From the NCBI GenBank assembly GCA_041687675.1, contig JAWLBM010000022.1, positions 1 through 64,000 of the forward strand: 64,000 nucleotides of DNA, given 5' to 3'. Both the position numbers and the translations under genes were made by a program. The stretch is from JAWLBM01 sp041687675 (GTDB lineage Bacteria; Pseudomonadota; Alphaproteobacteria; Rhizobiales; Pleomorphomonadaceae). Below the pieces are notes generated by a model. The model saw only the letters and a program-made list of their open reading frames with translations, was not told the origin of the DNA and searched no databases. Positions 52,161 through 60,228 of this stretch are shown here, one piece after another. Position 1 is the first letter of the stretch. Every line of letters begins with the position of its first letter.

Positions 52161-53608
52161 TGCTCGTCCTCGACCACGACCGCGCCGGCGGCTACTGGGG
52201 TTCGGTCTACGTCTTCACCGCGGTGAAGGGCCTGCAGGTCATCATCGACGGGCCGGTCGGCTGCGAGAACCTGCCGGTCACCTCGGTCCTCCACTACACC
52301 GACGCGCTGCCGCCGCACGAGCTGCCGATCGTCGTCACCGGCCTCGGCGAGGAGGAACTCGGCAAGCACGGGACCGAGGGCGCGATGTGGCGCGCCCGCA
52401 ACGTGCTCGATCCGGACCTGCCGGCGGTGGTCGTCACAGGCTCCATCGCCGAGATGATCGGCGGCGGCGTGACGCCGGAGGGCTCCAACATCCAGCGCTT
52501 CCTCCCGCGCACCATCGACGAGGACCAGTGGCAGAGCGCCGACCGCGCGCTCACCTGGCTGTGGACCGAATACGGACCGAAGAAGACGCCGGCCCTGAAG
52601 TCCCGCAAGCCGGGCGAGCGGCCCAAGGTCAACATCGTCGGCCCCAGCTACGGCATGTTCAACACGCCCTCGGACCTTGCCGAGATCCGCCGCCTCCTGG
52701 AGGGTATCGGCGCCGAGGTGAACATGGTGTTCCCGCTCGGCAGCCACCTCGCCGACGTGCCCCGGCTCGCCGAGGCGGAGGTGAACGTCTGCCTCTACCG
52801 CGAGTTCGGCGCCCAGCTCTGCGAGCGGCTCGGCCGGCCCTGGCTGCACGCGCCGATCGGCCTGCACTCGACGACGCGCTTCCTGCGCGCCCTCGGCGAG
52901 TTGCTGGAGATCGACCCGGAGCCGTTCATCGCCCGCGAGAAGCACACCACCATCAAGCCGATCTGGGACCTCTGGCGGTCGGTGACGCAGGACTTCTTCG
53001 GCACCGCGAGCTTCGCGGTGGTCGCCGGCGAGACCTACGCCCGCGGGCTGGTCTCCTTTCTCGAGGGGGAGATGGGACTGCCCTGCACCTTCGAGACGAC
53101 GCGCCGGCCCGGTGCGAAGACCGACAACGCCGCCGTCCGCAAGGCCATCGCCGAGCGCCCGCCGCTGGTGCTCTTCGGCAGCTACAACGAACGCATGTAC
53201 GCCGCCGAGGCGGGCGGCCGGTCGATCTTCATCCCGGCCTCCTTCCCCGGCGCACTGATCCGCCGGCACACCGGCACGCCCTTCATGGGCTACTCGGGCG
53301 CCGTCTACCTGATCCAGGAGGTGTGCAACGCGCTGTTCGACGCGCTGTTCGCCATCCTGCCGCTCGGCACCGACCTCGACCGCATCGAGGCGACGCCGGC
53401 GAAGCCGCTGCGCGAGCTCGCCTGGGACGAGGAGGCCCGGGACGCGCTCGACGCGGCGATCGAAGCGCAGCCGGTCCTCGTCCGCATCTCCGCCGCCCGT
53501 CGCCTGCGCGACGCGGCCGAGCGGGAGGCGCGGCGGCTCGGGCACGACTGCGTGACCATCTCCTCCGTCGCCCGGGCACGGGCTGTGCTGGGCGAGGCGG
53601 TGGCCTGA
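52160..53608 (+). CDS. bchZ: Chlorophyllide reductase subunit Z
   Basis: 482 residues. Cys35 (IDGPVGCENLPVTSVLHYTD) is the cluster ligand contributed by this subunit. VTGSIAEMIGGGVTPEGSNI and VNIVGPSYGMFNTPSDLAEI are conserved. The C-terminal 60 residues carry the light-independent-reductase domain seen also in BchB (LDAAIEAQPVLVRISAAR). It is followed by pufQ after 66 bases, without a visible promoter box, so puf transcription likely continues from crtEF-bchC. Confidence 0.96.
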   Translation: MLVLDHDRAGGYWGSVYVFTAVKGLQVIIDGPVGCENLPVTSVLHYTDALPPHELPIVVTGLGEEELGKHGTEGAMWRARNVLDPDLPAVVVTGSIAEMIGGGVTPEGSNIQRFLPRTIDEDQWQSADRALTWLWTEYGPKKTPALKSRKPGERPKVNIVGPSYGMFNTPSDLAEIRRLLEGIGAEVNMVFPLGSHLADVPRLAEAEVNVCLYREFGAQLCERLGRPWLHAPIGLHSTTRFLRALGELLEIDPEPFIAREKHTTIKPIWDLWRSVTQDFFGTASFAVVAGETYARGLVSFLEGEMGLPCTFETTRRPGAKTDNAAVRKAIAERPPLVLFGSYNERMYAAEAGGRSIFIPASFPGALIRRHTGTPFMGYSGAVYLIQEVCNALFDALFAILPLGTDLDRIEATPAKPLRELAWDEEARDALDAAIEAQPVLVRISAARRLRDAAEREARRLGHDCVTISSVARARAVLGEAVA

Positions 53609-53674
53609 ACGGGGACCGGCGGGGGCCCGCCCGGGTCCGCGCCGGCCGAGGAGACTTCAAGGGAGAGGTGAGCC

Positions 53675-53908
53675 ATGGCGAACCAACTGACGGCACGGGA
53701 CCGGTCGATCGAGGGCCGCAGACGCTGCGACGAGGCGGCGTTCCGGCGACTGTTCCTCGCGACCTACCCCGTCTTCCTGGCGATCGCGATCGGCCGGCAG
53801 GCGCTGGCGACGGTCGGGCTTCTGGACGACGACGGCGGCCCTCGCTCGCCGTTCCGCCGCGCCCGCAACACCGCCCACGCGGTGATCCCCTTCGCCTTCA
53901 TGGGCTGA
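53675..53908 (+). CDS. pufQ: PufQ, puf operon protein for bacteriochlorophyll supply
   Basis: 77 residues with one membrane helix (about 25-45, LFLATYPVFLAIAIGRQAL) and a polar N-terminus. The end ARNTAHAVIPFAFMG follows the PufQ pattern. In Rhodobacter PufQ is needed for normal bacteriochlorophyll levels, perhaps as a carrier. It has a strong AGGGAGAGG site and lies 125 bases before pufB. Confidence 0.85.
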   Translation: MANQLTARDRSIEGRRRCDEAAFRRLFLATYPVFLAIAIGRQALATVGLLDDDGGPRSPFRRARNTAHAVIPFAFMG

Positions 53909-54033
53909 GGCGGGCGGTTTCGAATTCGCCCGGCATTCCGCCGGACGGATGCCGGCTTCGGACGATCCGGAGACCGGCAGGACCCAGCCGCGCGGGATTG
54001 CGCGGCGACGGCAAGATTTTGCGGAGGCCTCAA

Positions 54034-54261
54034 ATGGCAGATGCAAAGAGTTCGCTGTCGGGATTGACGGAACAGGAAGCACAGGAATTTCACGCGATCT
54101 TCATGCGGAGCTTCATCGGCTTCACGGTTGTCGCGCTGATCGCCCACGTGCTCGCCTGGATCTGGCGGCCCTGGCTGCCAGGCGAAGGTGGATACACGAC
54201 CTCATCGCTCCTCGACGGCGCGACGGGCGTGGCCCACCAAGTCCTGACGATGCTCACCTGA
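54034..54261 (+). CDS. pufB: LH1 beta polypeptide with a C-terminal extension
   Basis: 75 residues. The core is classic: LTEQEAQEFHAIFM, a single membrane helix (about 25-45) with His38 as the bacteriochlorophyll ligand and WRPWLPG after it; His20 is also conserved. After Gly50 about 25 extra residues follow (EGGYTTSSLLDGATGVAHQV, then LTMLT), where most LH1 beta chains end. These would lie on the periplasmic side. GGAGG precedes ATG 54034. pufA follows 13 bases later. Confidence 0.95.
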   Translation: MADAKSSLSGLTEQEAQEFHAIFMRSFIGFTVVALIAHVLAWIWRPWLPGEGGYTTSSLLDGATGVAHQVLTMLT

Positions 54262-54274
54262 AGGAGCGGAACCC

Positions 54275-54469
54275 ATGTGGAAAGTCTGGCTCCTGTTCGA
54301 CCCGCGCCGCGCGCTGGTCGGCCTGTTCACCTTCCTGTTCGTGCTCGCGCTGGTGATTCACTTCATCCTGCTCAGCACGGACCGGTTCAACTGGATCGAA
54401 GGCCCGCGGCCGGTGGTGGACGCCACCCCGGCCATCGGCCTCACCGTCGATCCCGTCACGGTGGCTTGA
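54275..54469 (+). CDS. pufA: LH1 alpha polypeptide
   Basis: 64 residues. MWKVWLLFDPRRALVGLF is a standard LH1 alpha start; the membrane helix runs to about 34 with His29 as the bacteriochlorophyll ligand (LALVIHFILLS). FNWIEGPRP follows on the periplasmic side. It pairs with PufB to form the LH1 ring. GAAGGAGC precedes the ATG. A strong hairpin begins 10 bases after its stop. Confidence 0.97.
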   Translation: MWKVWLLFDPRRALVGLFTFLFVLALVIHFILLSTDRFNWIEGPRPVVDATPAIGLTVDPVTVA

Positions 54470-54478
54470 ACCACCCGA

Positions 54479-54514
54479 GGGGCGGCAGCCGGGACGCCTT
54501 CCAGCCGCCGCCCC
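54479..54514 (+). terminator. Intercistronic hairpin between pufA and pufL
   Basis: GGGGCGGCAGC (54479-54489) pairs with GCCGCCGCCCC (54504-54514), 10 of 11 positions, around a 14-base loop. In Rhodobacter a hairpin at the same place blocks 3'-5' decay, so the pufBA segment outlives pufLM and LH1 is made in excess over the reaction centre. No T-run, so it acts as an mRNA stabiliser more than a terminator. Confidence 0.75.
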
Positions 54515-54579
54515 CTTCCGACCAGCACGACCGCCTTGAAACAAAGGGGTCCAACCGCATCACGGCGGGGGGCGAATCC

Positions 54580-55404
54580 ATGTCCATGCTCAGCTTCGAG
54601 AAGAAATACCGCGTGAGGGGCGGCACGCTGATCGGAGGCGACCTGTTCGACTTCTGGGTCGGGCCCTTCTACGTCGGTTTCTTCGGCGTCACGACCATCT
54701 TCTTCAGTCTGCTCGGGACCGCGCTGATCGTCTACGGGGCGGCCCTCGGCCCGACCTGGAACATCTGGCAGATCTCGATCGCGCCGCCGGATCTCTCCTA
54801 CGGCCTCGGCTTCGCGCCGCTGAAGGAGGGCGGGCTCTGGCAGATCATCACGATCTGCGCCATCGGCGCCTTCGTCTCCTGGGCGCTGCGCCAGGCGGAG
54901 ATCTGCCGCAAGCTCGGCATGGGCTACCACGTGCCCTTCGCCTACTCGGTGGCGATCTTCGCCTATGTCTCGCTGGTGGTGATCCGCCCGGTGCTTATGG
55001 GCGCCTGGGGACACGGCTTCCCCTACGGCATCTTCAGCCACCTCGACTGGGTGTCGAACGTCGGCTACCAGTATCTCCACTTCCACTACAATCCGGCGCA
55101 CATGCTCGCGGTGACGTTCTTCTTCACCACGACCTTCGCGCTGTCGCTGCACGGCTCGCTGATCCTCTCCGCCTCCAATCCCCGCAAGGGCGAGGTGATG
55201 AAGACCGCCGAGCACGAGAACACCTTCTTCCGCGACACCATCGGCTACTCCATCGGCACGCTCGGCATCCATCGCCTCGGCCTTTTCCTGGCGTTGTCCG
55301 CCGGCTTCTGGAGCGCGGTCTGCATCATCATCAGCGGTCCGTTCTGGTCCCGCGGCTGGCCCGAGTGGTGGGGCTGGTGGCTCGACCTGCCGATCTGGAG
55401 CTGA
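54580..55404 (+). CDS. pufL: Photosynthetic reaction centre L subunit
   Basis: 274 residues with five membrane helices. FEKKYRVRGGTLIGGDLFDF is the conserved N-terminus. FHYNPAHML carries the accessory and special-pair histidines, and HENTFFRDTIGYSIG and GTLGIHRLGLFLAL carry the quinone and iron side. It holds bacteriochlorophyll, bacteriopheophytin and the QB quinone together with PufM. Start ATG 54580 is preferred over 54586 because it gives the usual MxxLSFE start. Confidence 0.97.
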   Translation: MSMLSFEKKYRVRGGTLIGGDLFDFWVGPFYVGFFGVTTIFFSLLGTALIVYGAALGPTWNIWQISIAPPDLSYGLGFAPLKEGGLWQIITICAIGAFVSWALRQAEICRKLGMGYHVPFAYSVAIFAYVSLVVIRPVLMGAWGHGFPYGIFSHLDWVSNVGYQYLHFHYNPAHMLAVTFFFTTTFALSLHGSLILSASNPRKGEVMKTAEHENTFFRDTIGYSIGTLGIHRLGLFLALSAGFWSAVCIIISGPFWSRGWPEWWGWWLDLPIWS

Positions 55405-55415
55405 GGGGATAGGCC

Positions 55416-56396
55416 ATGGCTGAATATCAGAACATCTTCACGCGCGTTCAGGCCCGCGGCCCCGTCTACGCCGGCGTGGTCGACCCGCGGACCTCCTGGC
55501 CGCGCCAGGGGCAAGGCGGATTCGCCCACATCCTCGGCCGCTTCGGCGACGCACAGGTCGGGCCGATCTACCTCGGCTGGACCGGGCTCGCCTCGCTCAT
55601 CTTCGGCATCGCCGCGATCGAGGTCATCGGCCTCAACATGTGGGCCTCGGTGAACTGGGACCCGGTGCAGTTCGTGCGCCAGCTGCCCTGGCTGGCGCTG
55701 GAGCCGCCCGGGCCGGAATGGGGCCTCTCCATCCCGCCGATGGCCGAGGGCGGCTGGTGGCTGCTCGCCGGCGCACTGCTCACCACCTCGATCCTGCTGT
55801 GGTGGGTCCGCGTCTATACCCGCGCGCGGGCGCTCGGCATGGGCACCCACGTCGCCTGGGGCTTCGCCGGGGCCATCTGGCTCTACCTGGTGCTCGGCTT
55901 CATCCGGCCGCTGATCATGGGATCCTGGAGCGAGGCGGTGCCCTTCGGCATCTTCCCGCACCTCGACTGGACCGCGGCCTTCTCGATCCGCTACGGCAAC
56001 CTGTTCTACAACCCGTTCCACGCGCTCTCGATCGTCTTCCTCTACGGCTCGACACTGCTGTTCGCCATGCACGCGGCGACCATCCTCGCGGTCGGGCGCT
56101 ACGGCGGCGAGCGGGAGCTGGAGCAGATCGTCGACCGCGGCACCGCGGCGGAGCGGGCGGGACTGTTCTGGCGCTGGACCATGGGGTTCAACGCCACCAT
56201 GGAGTCCATCCATCGCTGGGCCTGGTGGTTCGCCATCCTCTGTCCGATCACCGGCGGCATCGGCATCCTGCTGACCGGGACCGTCGTCGACAACTGGTAC
56301 CTGTGGGCCATCGAGCACGGCTTCGCGCCGGCCTACCCCGCCACCATACCGCCGGTGCTCGACCCCGCGGCCGCCGCCATGGGAGCCCCGCAATGA
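55416..56396 (+). CDS. pufM: Photosynthetic reaction centre M subunit
   Basis: 326 residues with five membrane helices. Landmarks are FTRVQARGP near the start, LFYNPFHALSIVFLYGSTLL with the special-pair His, and WRWTMGFNATMESIHRWAWW with the iron/QA ligands. It binds the primary quinone. It starts 11 bases after pufL and overlaps pufC by four bases (ATGA). Confidence 0.97.
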   Translation: MAEYQNIFTRVQARGPVYAGVVDPRTSWPRQGQGGFAHILGRFGDAQVGPIYLGWTGLASLIFGIAAIEVIGLNMWASVNWDPVQFVRQLPWLALEPPGPEWGLSIPPMAEGGWWLLAGALLTTSILLWWVRVYTRARALGMGTHVAWGFAGAIWLYLVLGFIRPLIMGSWSEAVPFGIFPHLDWTAAFSIRYGNLFYNPFHALSIVFLYGSTLLFAMHAATILAVGRYGGERELEQIVDRGTAAERAGLFWRWTMGFNATMESIHRWAWWFAILCPITGGIGILLTGTVVDNWYLWAIEHGFAPAYPATIPPVLDPAAAAMGAPQ

Positions 56397-57424
56397 CCCC
56401 CTTCCTCAGGATCGGCCTCGCCGCCGCGGCGGTCGGCCTCGCCGGGCTCCTCGCCGGCTGCGAGGACACGACGGAATCCGTCCAGACTGGATACCGCGGC
56501 ACCGGCATGGTGCAGCTCACCTCGCCGGAGATCCGGGCCGAGCAGGCCCGCGCCAACGCCATTCCGGAGCCGCAGCCCGCGGCTTCGGGGGAGGGCCCCA
56601 AGGTCTCGGAGCTGACCGACGTCTACCAGAACGTCCAGATCCTCGGCGACCTCACCGAGGAGGAGTTCCTGCGCACCATGACGGCGATCACCGAATGGGT
56701 GTCGCCGGAGCAAGGCTGCGAGTATTGCCACAACCTTGAGAACCTCGCCGAGGACTCGGTCTACACCAAGATCGTCGCCCGGCGGATGTTCCAGATGGTG
56801 TGGGGGATCAACGGCCAGTGGACGGACCACGTGGCCGAGACGGGCGTCACCTGCTACACCTGCCACCGCGGGCATCCGGTGCCGCTCAACGTCTGGGCGG
56901 AGGATCCGGGGCCGCCGGAGGCGGGCGGCATGGCCCGCACCAACACCGGCCAGAACCTCGCCGGGGTGAGCGTCGGGCTGACCTCGCTGCCCTACGACCC
57001 CTTCTCGCCGCTGCTGACCGACCCGGCCGCGATCCGGGTGCTGACGCCGACGCACCTCGCCAGCGGGTCCGACCGGACGATCCAGGACACCGAGGCGACC
57101 TACGGCCTGATGATCCACATGTCGGAGTCGCTCGGGGTCAACTGCACCTTCTGCCACAACACGCAGAACTTCGGCTCCTGGACGACCAGCACGCCGCAGC
57201 GGGTCACCGCCTGGCACGGCCTGAGGATGGTGGCCGACATCAACGCCACCTACATCGACCCGCTGGCGCCGATCCTGCCCGACAGTCGCAAGGGACCGCT
57301 CGGCGATCCGCTGAAGACCAACTGCGCGACCTGCCACCAGGGGGTCAACAAGCCGCTGCTCGGCGTGAGCATGCTGCAGGACTACCTCGCCTCGCTGGGA
57401 GGGCAGCGGGCGGCGTCCAACTGA
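56393..57424 (+). CDS. pufC: Tetrahaem cytochrome c subunit of the reaction centre
   Basis: 343 residues. A lipoprotein signal ends in LAGLLAGC (Cys23), so the protein is probably lipid-anchored on the periplasmic face. Four haem-binding motifs are visible in order: CEYCH, CYTCH, CTFCH and CATCH. It reduces the photo-oxidised special pair, taking electrons from soluble carriers. It is the last puf gene; there is no pufX after it. Species with PufC normally lack PufX. Confidence 0.97.
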   Translation: MTPFLRIGLAAAAVGLAGLLAGCEDTTESVQTGYRGTGMVQLTSPEIRAEQARANAIPEPQPAASGEGPKVSELTDVYQNVQILGDLTEEEFLRTMTAITEWVSPEQGCEYCHNLENLAEDSVYTKIVARRMFQMVWGINGQWTDHVAETGVTCYTCHRGHPVPLNVWAEDPGPPEAGGMARTNTGQNLAGVSVGLTSLPYDPFSPLLTDPAAIRVLTPTHLASGSDRTIQDTEATYGLMIHMSESLGVNCTFCHNTQNFGSWTTSTPQRVTAWHGLRMVADINATYIDPLAPILPDSRKGPLGDPLKTNCATCHQGVNKPLLGVSMLQDYLASLGGQRAASN

Positions 57425-57742
57425 ACCCCGGAACGGCGCGGACGGGGCCCCCGGCTCCGCCCGCGCCCGGGCTTCGGCGCCCTGGCCAGGCCTCCCCCAG
57501 TCGGCCGCGGGCGATGGGCAGCACGGCCGGATTCTTCCCTCGATCTGATCCGGCCCCCGGCTTTCCGTCCGGCCAGCGTCGAAGAGCGCGCCCCTCGGTC
57601 GACCCCGTCCGAGGGGCGCCACCGTTTCCGGACCCCCGGCGGGCGCGATTCTCCGCGTCCCCGGCCCGGCGGCCGGCGCGAACGGGCGCCTCCGTGCCGG
57701 GCCGTGACGAGACCCGTCGCGGCGGCGGGACCCGGTGCCGTC
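57425..57742. other. Gap between the puf operon and the convergent transporter gene
   Basis: About 320 bases without a supported gene. It holds the hairpin at 57588-57619 and otherwise only GC-rich sequence with short inverted repeats. This marks the right boundary of the photosynthesis cluster. Confidence 0.55.
57588..57619. terminator. Bidirectional terminator-like hairpin after pufC
   Basis: GCGCCCCTCGG (57588-57598) pairs perfectly with CCGAGGGGCGC (57609-57619) around a 10-base loop. It lies between two convergent genes. The following CACCGTTTCC is only weakly T-rich. Confidence 0.55.
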
Positions 57743-59368
57743 TCAGCGCGGCTCGCTGGCGAGCCCCTTGAAGAGGGCGAAGCAGGCGAGCAGCAGCACG
57801 ATGGTGAACGGAAAGCCCGTCGACACCGCCATCGCCTGCAGCGCCCCGAGGCCGCCGCCGAGCAGGAGGGCGATGGCGACCAGCCCCTCGAAGCTCGCCC
57901 AGAACACCCTCTGCGACACGGGCGCGTCGACCTTGCCGCCGGCGGTGATGGTGTCGATCACCAGCGAGCCGGAATCGGAGGAGGTGACGAAGAACACGAT
58001 CACCAGCACGATGGCGATCAAGGAAGTGACGCCCGCCAGCGGCAGCGCCTCCAGCATCATGAAGAGCCTCAGCTCGAGGTCGGCGTCGGCGACGGCGGTA
58101 TAGCCGTCCTGCACCAGCTGGGTGATCGCCGTGCCGCCGAAGGTGGTCATCCAGAAGACCGAGACCAGCGAGGGGATGAGCAGCACGGAGATGATGATCT
58201 CCCGCACCGTCCGGCCGCGCGAGACCCGGGCGATGAACATGCCGACGAAGGGCGACCAGGAGATCCACCAGGCCCAGTAGAAGGCGGTCCAGCCCTGGCG
58301 GAAGTTGTCGTCCTCGCGGCCGAAGGGGTTGGACAGGGCAGGCAGGTGGCGGGCGTACTCCCAGAGATTGGCGAAGAAGCCGGTGACGATGGCGACCGTC
58401 GGCCCGACCACCAGCACGAAGAGCACCAGGAGGGCGGCGAGGGCCATGTTGATCTCGGAGAGTCGCTTCACCCCGGCGTCTAGGCCCGCCATCACCGAGA
58501 CCAGCGCGACGCCCGTGATCGCCACGATCAGCAGCACCTTCGAGACGTCGTTCACCGGCAGGCCGAAGATGTGGTTGAGGCCTGCGCTCGCCTGCTCGGC
58601 GCCGAAGCCGAGCGAGGTGGCGAGGCCGAACAGGGTCGCGAACACCGCGAGGATGTCGATGACGTGGCCGGTCCAGCCCCAGACCCGCTCGCCGAAGATC
58701 GGGTAGAACACCGACCGCATGGTCAGCGGCAGGCCCTTGTTGTAGGCGAACAGCGCCAGCGACAGCGCGACGATGGCGTAGATCGCCCAGGGGTGGAGGC
58801 CCCAGTGGAAGATCGTCGCCGCCATGCCGAGGCGGCGCGCCTCGGCCTCGTTGCCGGCGGCTCCGCCCAGCGGCGCCCAGCTGTCCGGCGCCGCGGCGTT
58901 CTCGGCGACCGAGGCGGAGAAGTGCGAGATCGGCTCCGACACGCCGTAGAACATCAGGCCGATGCCCATCCCCGCCGCAAACAGCATGGCGAACCAGCCC
59001 GCGTAGGAGTAGTCGGGGGTCGCGTCCTGCCCGCCGATGCGGACCTTGCCGTAGGGCGAGACGACGAGCACCAGGCAGACCAGCACGAAGACGTCGGCCG
59101 CGGCGAGGAAGAACCAGTCGAAGGTCGCCGTCAGCCAGGTGCGGAGGTCGTTGAACAGCGTCGCCGCGCCGTCCTGGAAGGCCAGCGTCACCAGAACGAA
59201 GGCGACGATGGTGAGCCCGGAGACCGCGAAGACGGGATTGTGGATATCGAGGCCGAAGGGGCCGATTTGCGGCTGGATGTTGTCCTGGCCGATCTCGTAG
59301 TCGGTCTCGATGACGGTGGCCAGGCCTTCCGGCGCCGGAACGCCCTGGCTCGTGGTGGGATCGCTCAT
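57743..59368 (-). CDS. BCCT-family transporter (choline/glycine betaine type)
   Basis: 541 residues with 12 predicted membrane helices. The family signature GMGIGLMFYGVSEPISHF (about 120-137) and the WAWWISWSPFVGMFIARVSRG segment with the conserved Trp residues are present. Transporters of this family take up quaternary ammonium compounds or related osmolytes by ion symport; the exact substrate cannot be told. The N-terminal 40 residues are cytoplasmic. It lies 44 bases downstream of a universal stress protein on the same strand, so the two may form an operon for osmotic stress. Confidence 0.88.
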   Translation of the reverse strand: MSDPTTSQGVPAPEGLATVIETDYEIGQDNIQPQIGPFGLDIHNPVFAVSGLTIVAFVLVTLAFQDGAATLFNDLRTWLTATFDWFFLAAADVFVLVCLVLVVSPYGKVRIGGQDATPDYSYAGWFAMLFAAGMGIGLMFYGVSEPISHFSASVAENAAAPDSWAPLGGAAGNEAEARRLGMAATIFHWGLHPWAIYAIVALSLALFAYNKGLPLTMRSVFYPIFGERVWGWTGHVIDILAVFATLFGLATSLGFGAEQASAGLNHIFGLPVNDVSKVLLIVAITGVALVSVMAGLDAGVKRLSEINMALAALLVLFVLVVGPTVAIVTGFFANLWEYARHLPALSNPFGREDDNFRQGWTAFYWAWWISWSPFVGMFIARVSRGRTVREIIISVLLIPSLVSVFWMTTFGGTAITQLVQDGYTAVADADLELRLFMMLEALPLAGVTSLIAIVLVIVFFVTSSDSGSLVIDTITAGGKVDAPVSQRVFWASFEGLVAIALLLGGGLGALQAMAVSTGFPFTIVLLLACFALFKGLASEPR

Positions 59369-59412
59369 GGCATCAGTCCTTCGCGCGTGTCCTTTCGGTT
59401 GCCGCGCCGGGG

Positions 59413-59829
59413 TCAGCCCCGCACGAGGAAGACCGAGGCGTCGGTGTGGGTCGCGAGACGTCCGCCGTTGGAGGGCCAGACGCGGTCGATCATGCCGGGG
59501 ACGTGGGTCGCCATCACCACGAGGTCGCTGCCGCACCGGTGCACCGCGTCGATCAGCGCGTCGTCGACGTCCGTGGTCGGGTCGTGGCTGACCATGGTCA
59601 CGGCCTCGGCCGTGATGCCGTGCCGCTCCGCCTCGCCGCGGGCGAACGCCTCGAGCTTGCGGCCGAACTCCGCGGGCGTGTGCGCCAACGGCCCGGGAGT
59701 GGCCGCGGTGACGCCGACGTAGGCGACCGGGATTGCGTATCGCCTGGCGAGATCTGCAGCCACGTCGAGGGATCGTCGGAGTTTATCGGCGTGCCCGAGG
59801 TCGACCGGCACCATGATCTTCTTGTACAT
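59413..59829 (-). CDS. Universal stress protein, UspA family
   Basis: 138 residues from ATG 59829, which has GGAGG seven bases upstream. The single Usp domain starts YKKIMVPVDLGHADKLRRSL and ends with SDLVVMATHVPGMIDRVWPSNGG, then TDASVFLVRG. The G-x2-G-x9-G nucleotide-binding pattern is poorly kept, so ATP binding is uncertain. It probably precedes and is co-transcribed with the BCCT gene. Confidence 0.85.
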   Translation of the reverse strand: MYKKIMVPVDLGHADKLRRSLDVAADLARRYAIPVAYVGVTAATPGPLAHTPAEFGRKLEAFARGEAERHGITAEAVTMVSHDPTTDVDDALIDAVHRCGSDLVVMATHVPGMIDRVWPSNGGRLATHTDASVFLVRG

Positions 59830-60228
59830 TGGCGTGCCTCCGTCATGCATACGGAGCGTATGTGGTAAAATACTGGTCTTGTTTTCGGGTCCGTGTACAT
59901 TGCCCGCCCACCGCTCCTCCGGCGCAACAGCAGTGGGATATATACGGATTACCTTGTGTATGTTAACGCGAATTGCCCGAAGCTGCAAATCGCCGCTCCT
60001 CGGCGAGGTGCCGGCGGGGAGACCGAGAATTGACCGGCCGGCGATCTGGCGCTGTCACCCGCCGCGGTCCCGGTCACCGCGGGCCCGGTCGGGTCCGGAC
60101 CCCGGACAGGAGCGCGACAACTTTCCGACAAGCTACAAACGTCGCAGAGTCGGCGCCCCCCGCAGCCTAGGATTTTGTACACAGCGCGAAACACCCGCCG
60201 AGGGCGGGACCTTGGGGAGGGGCCTGCA
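59830..60228. other. Divergent intergenic region between the stress-protein and amidohydrolase genes
   Basis: About 400 bases. The left half (59840-59985) is notably less GC-rich and includes TATA-like stretches, consistent with a promoter for the stress-protein/BCCT pair; the right half is GC-rich. No FNR-type TTGAT-N4-ATCAA site, repeat or gene is seen. Confidence 0.45.

Noticed and set aside
57425..57742. pufX or pucBA after pufC
   Set aside because: No small membrane-protein frame with a ribosome site is present in the gap.
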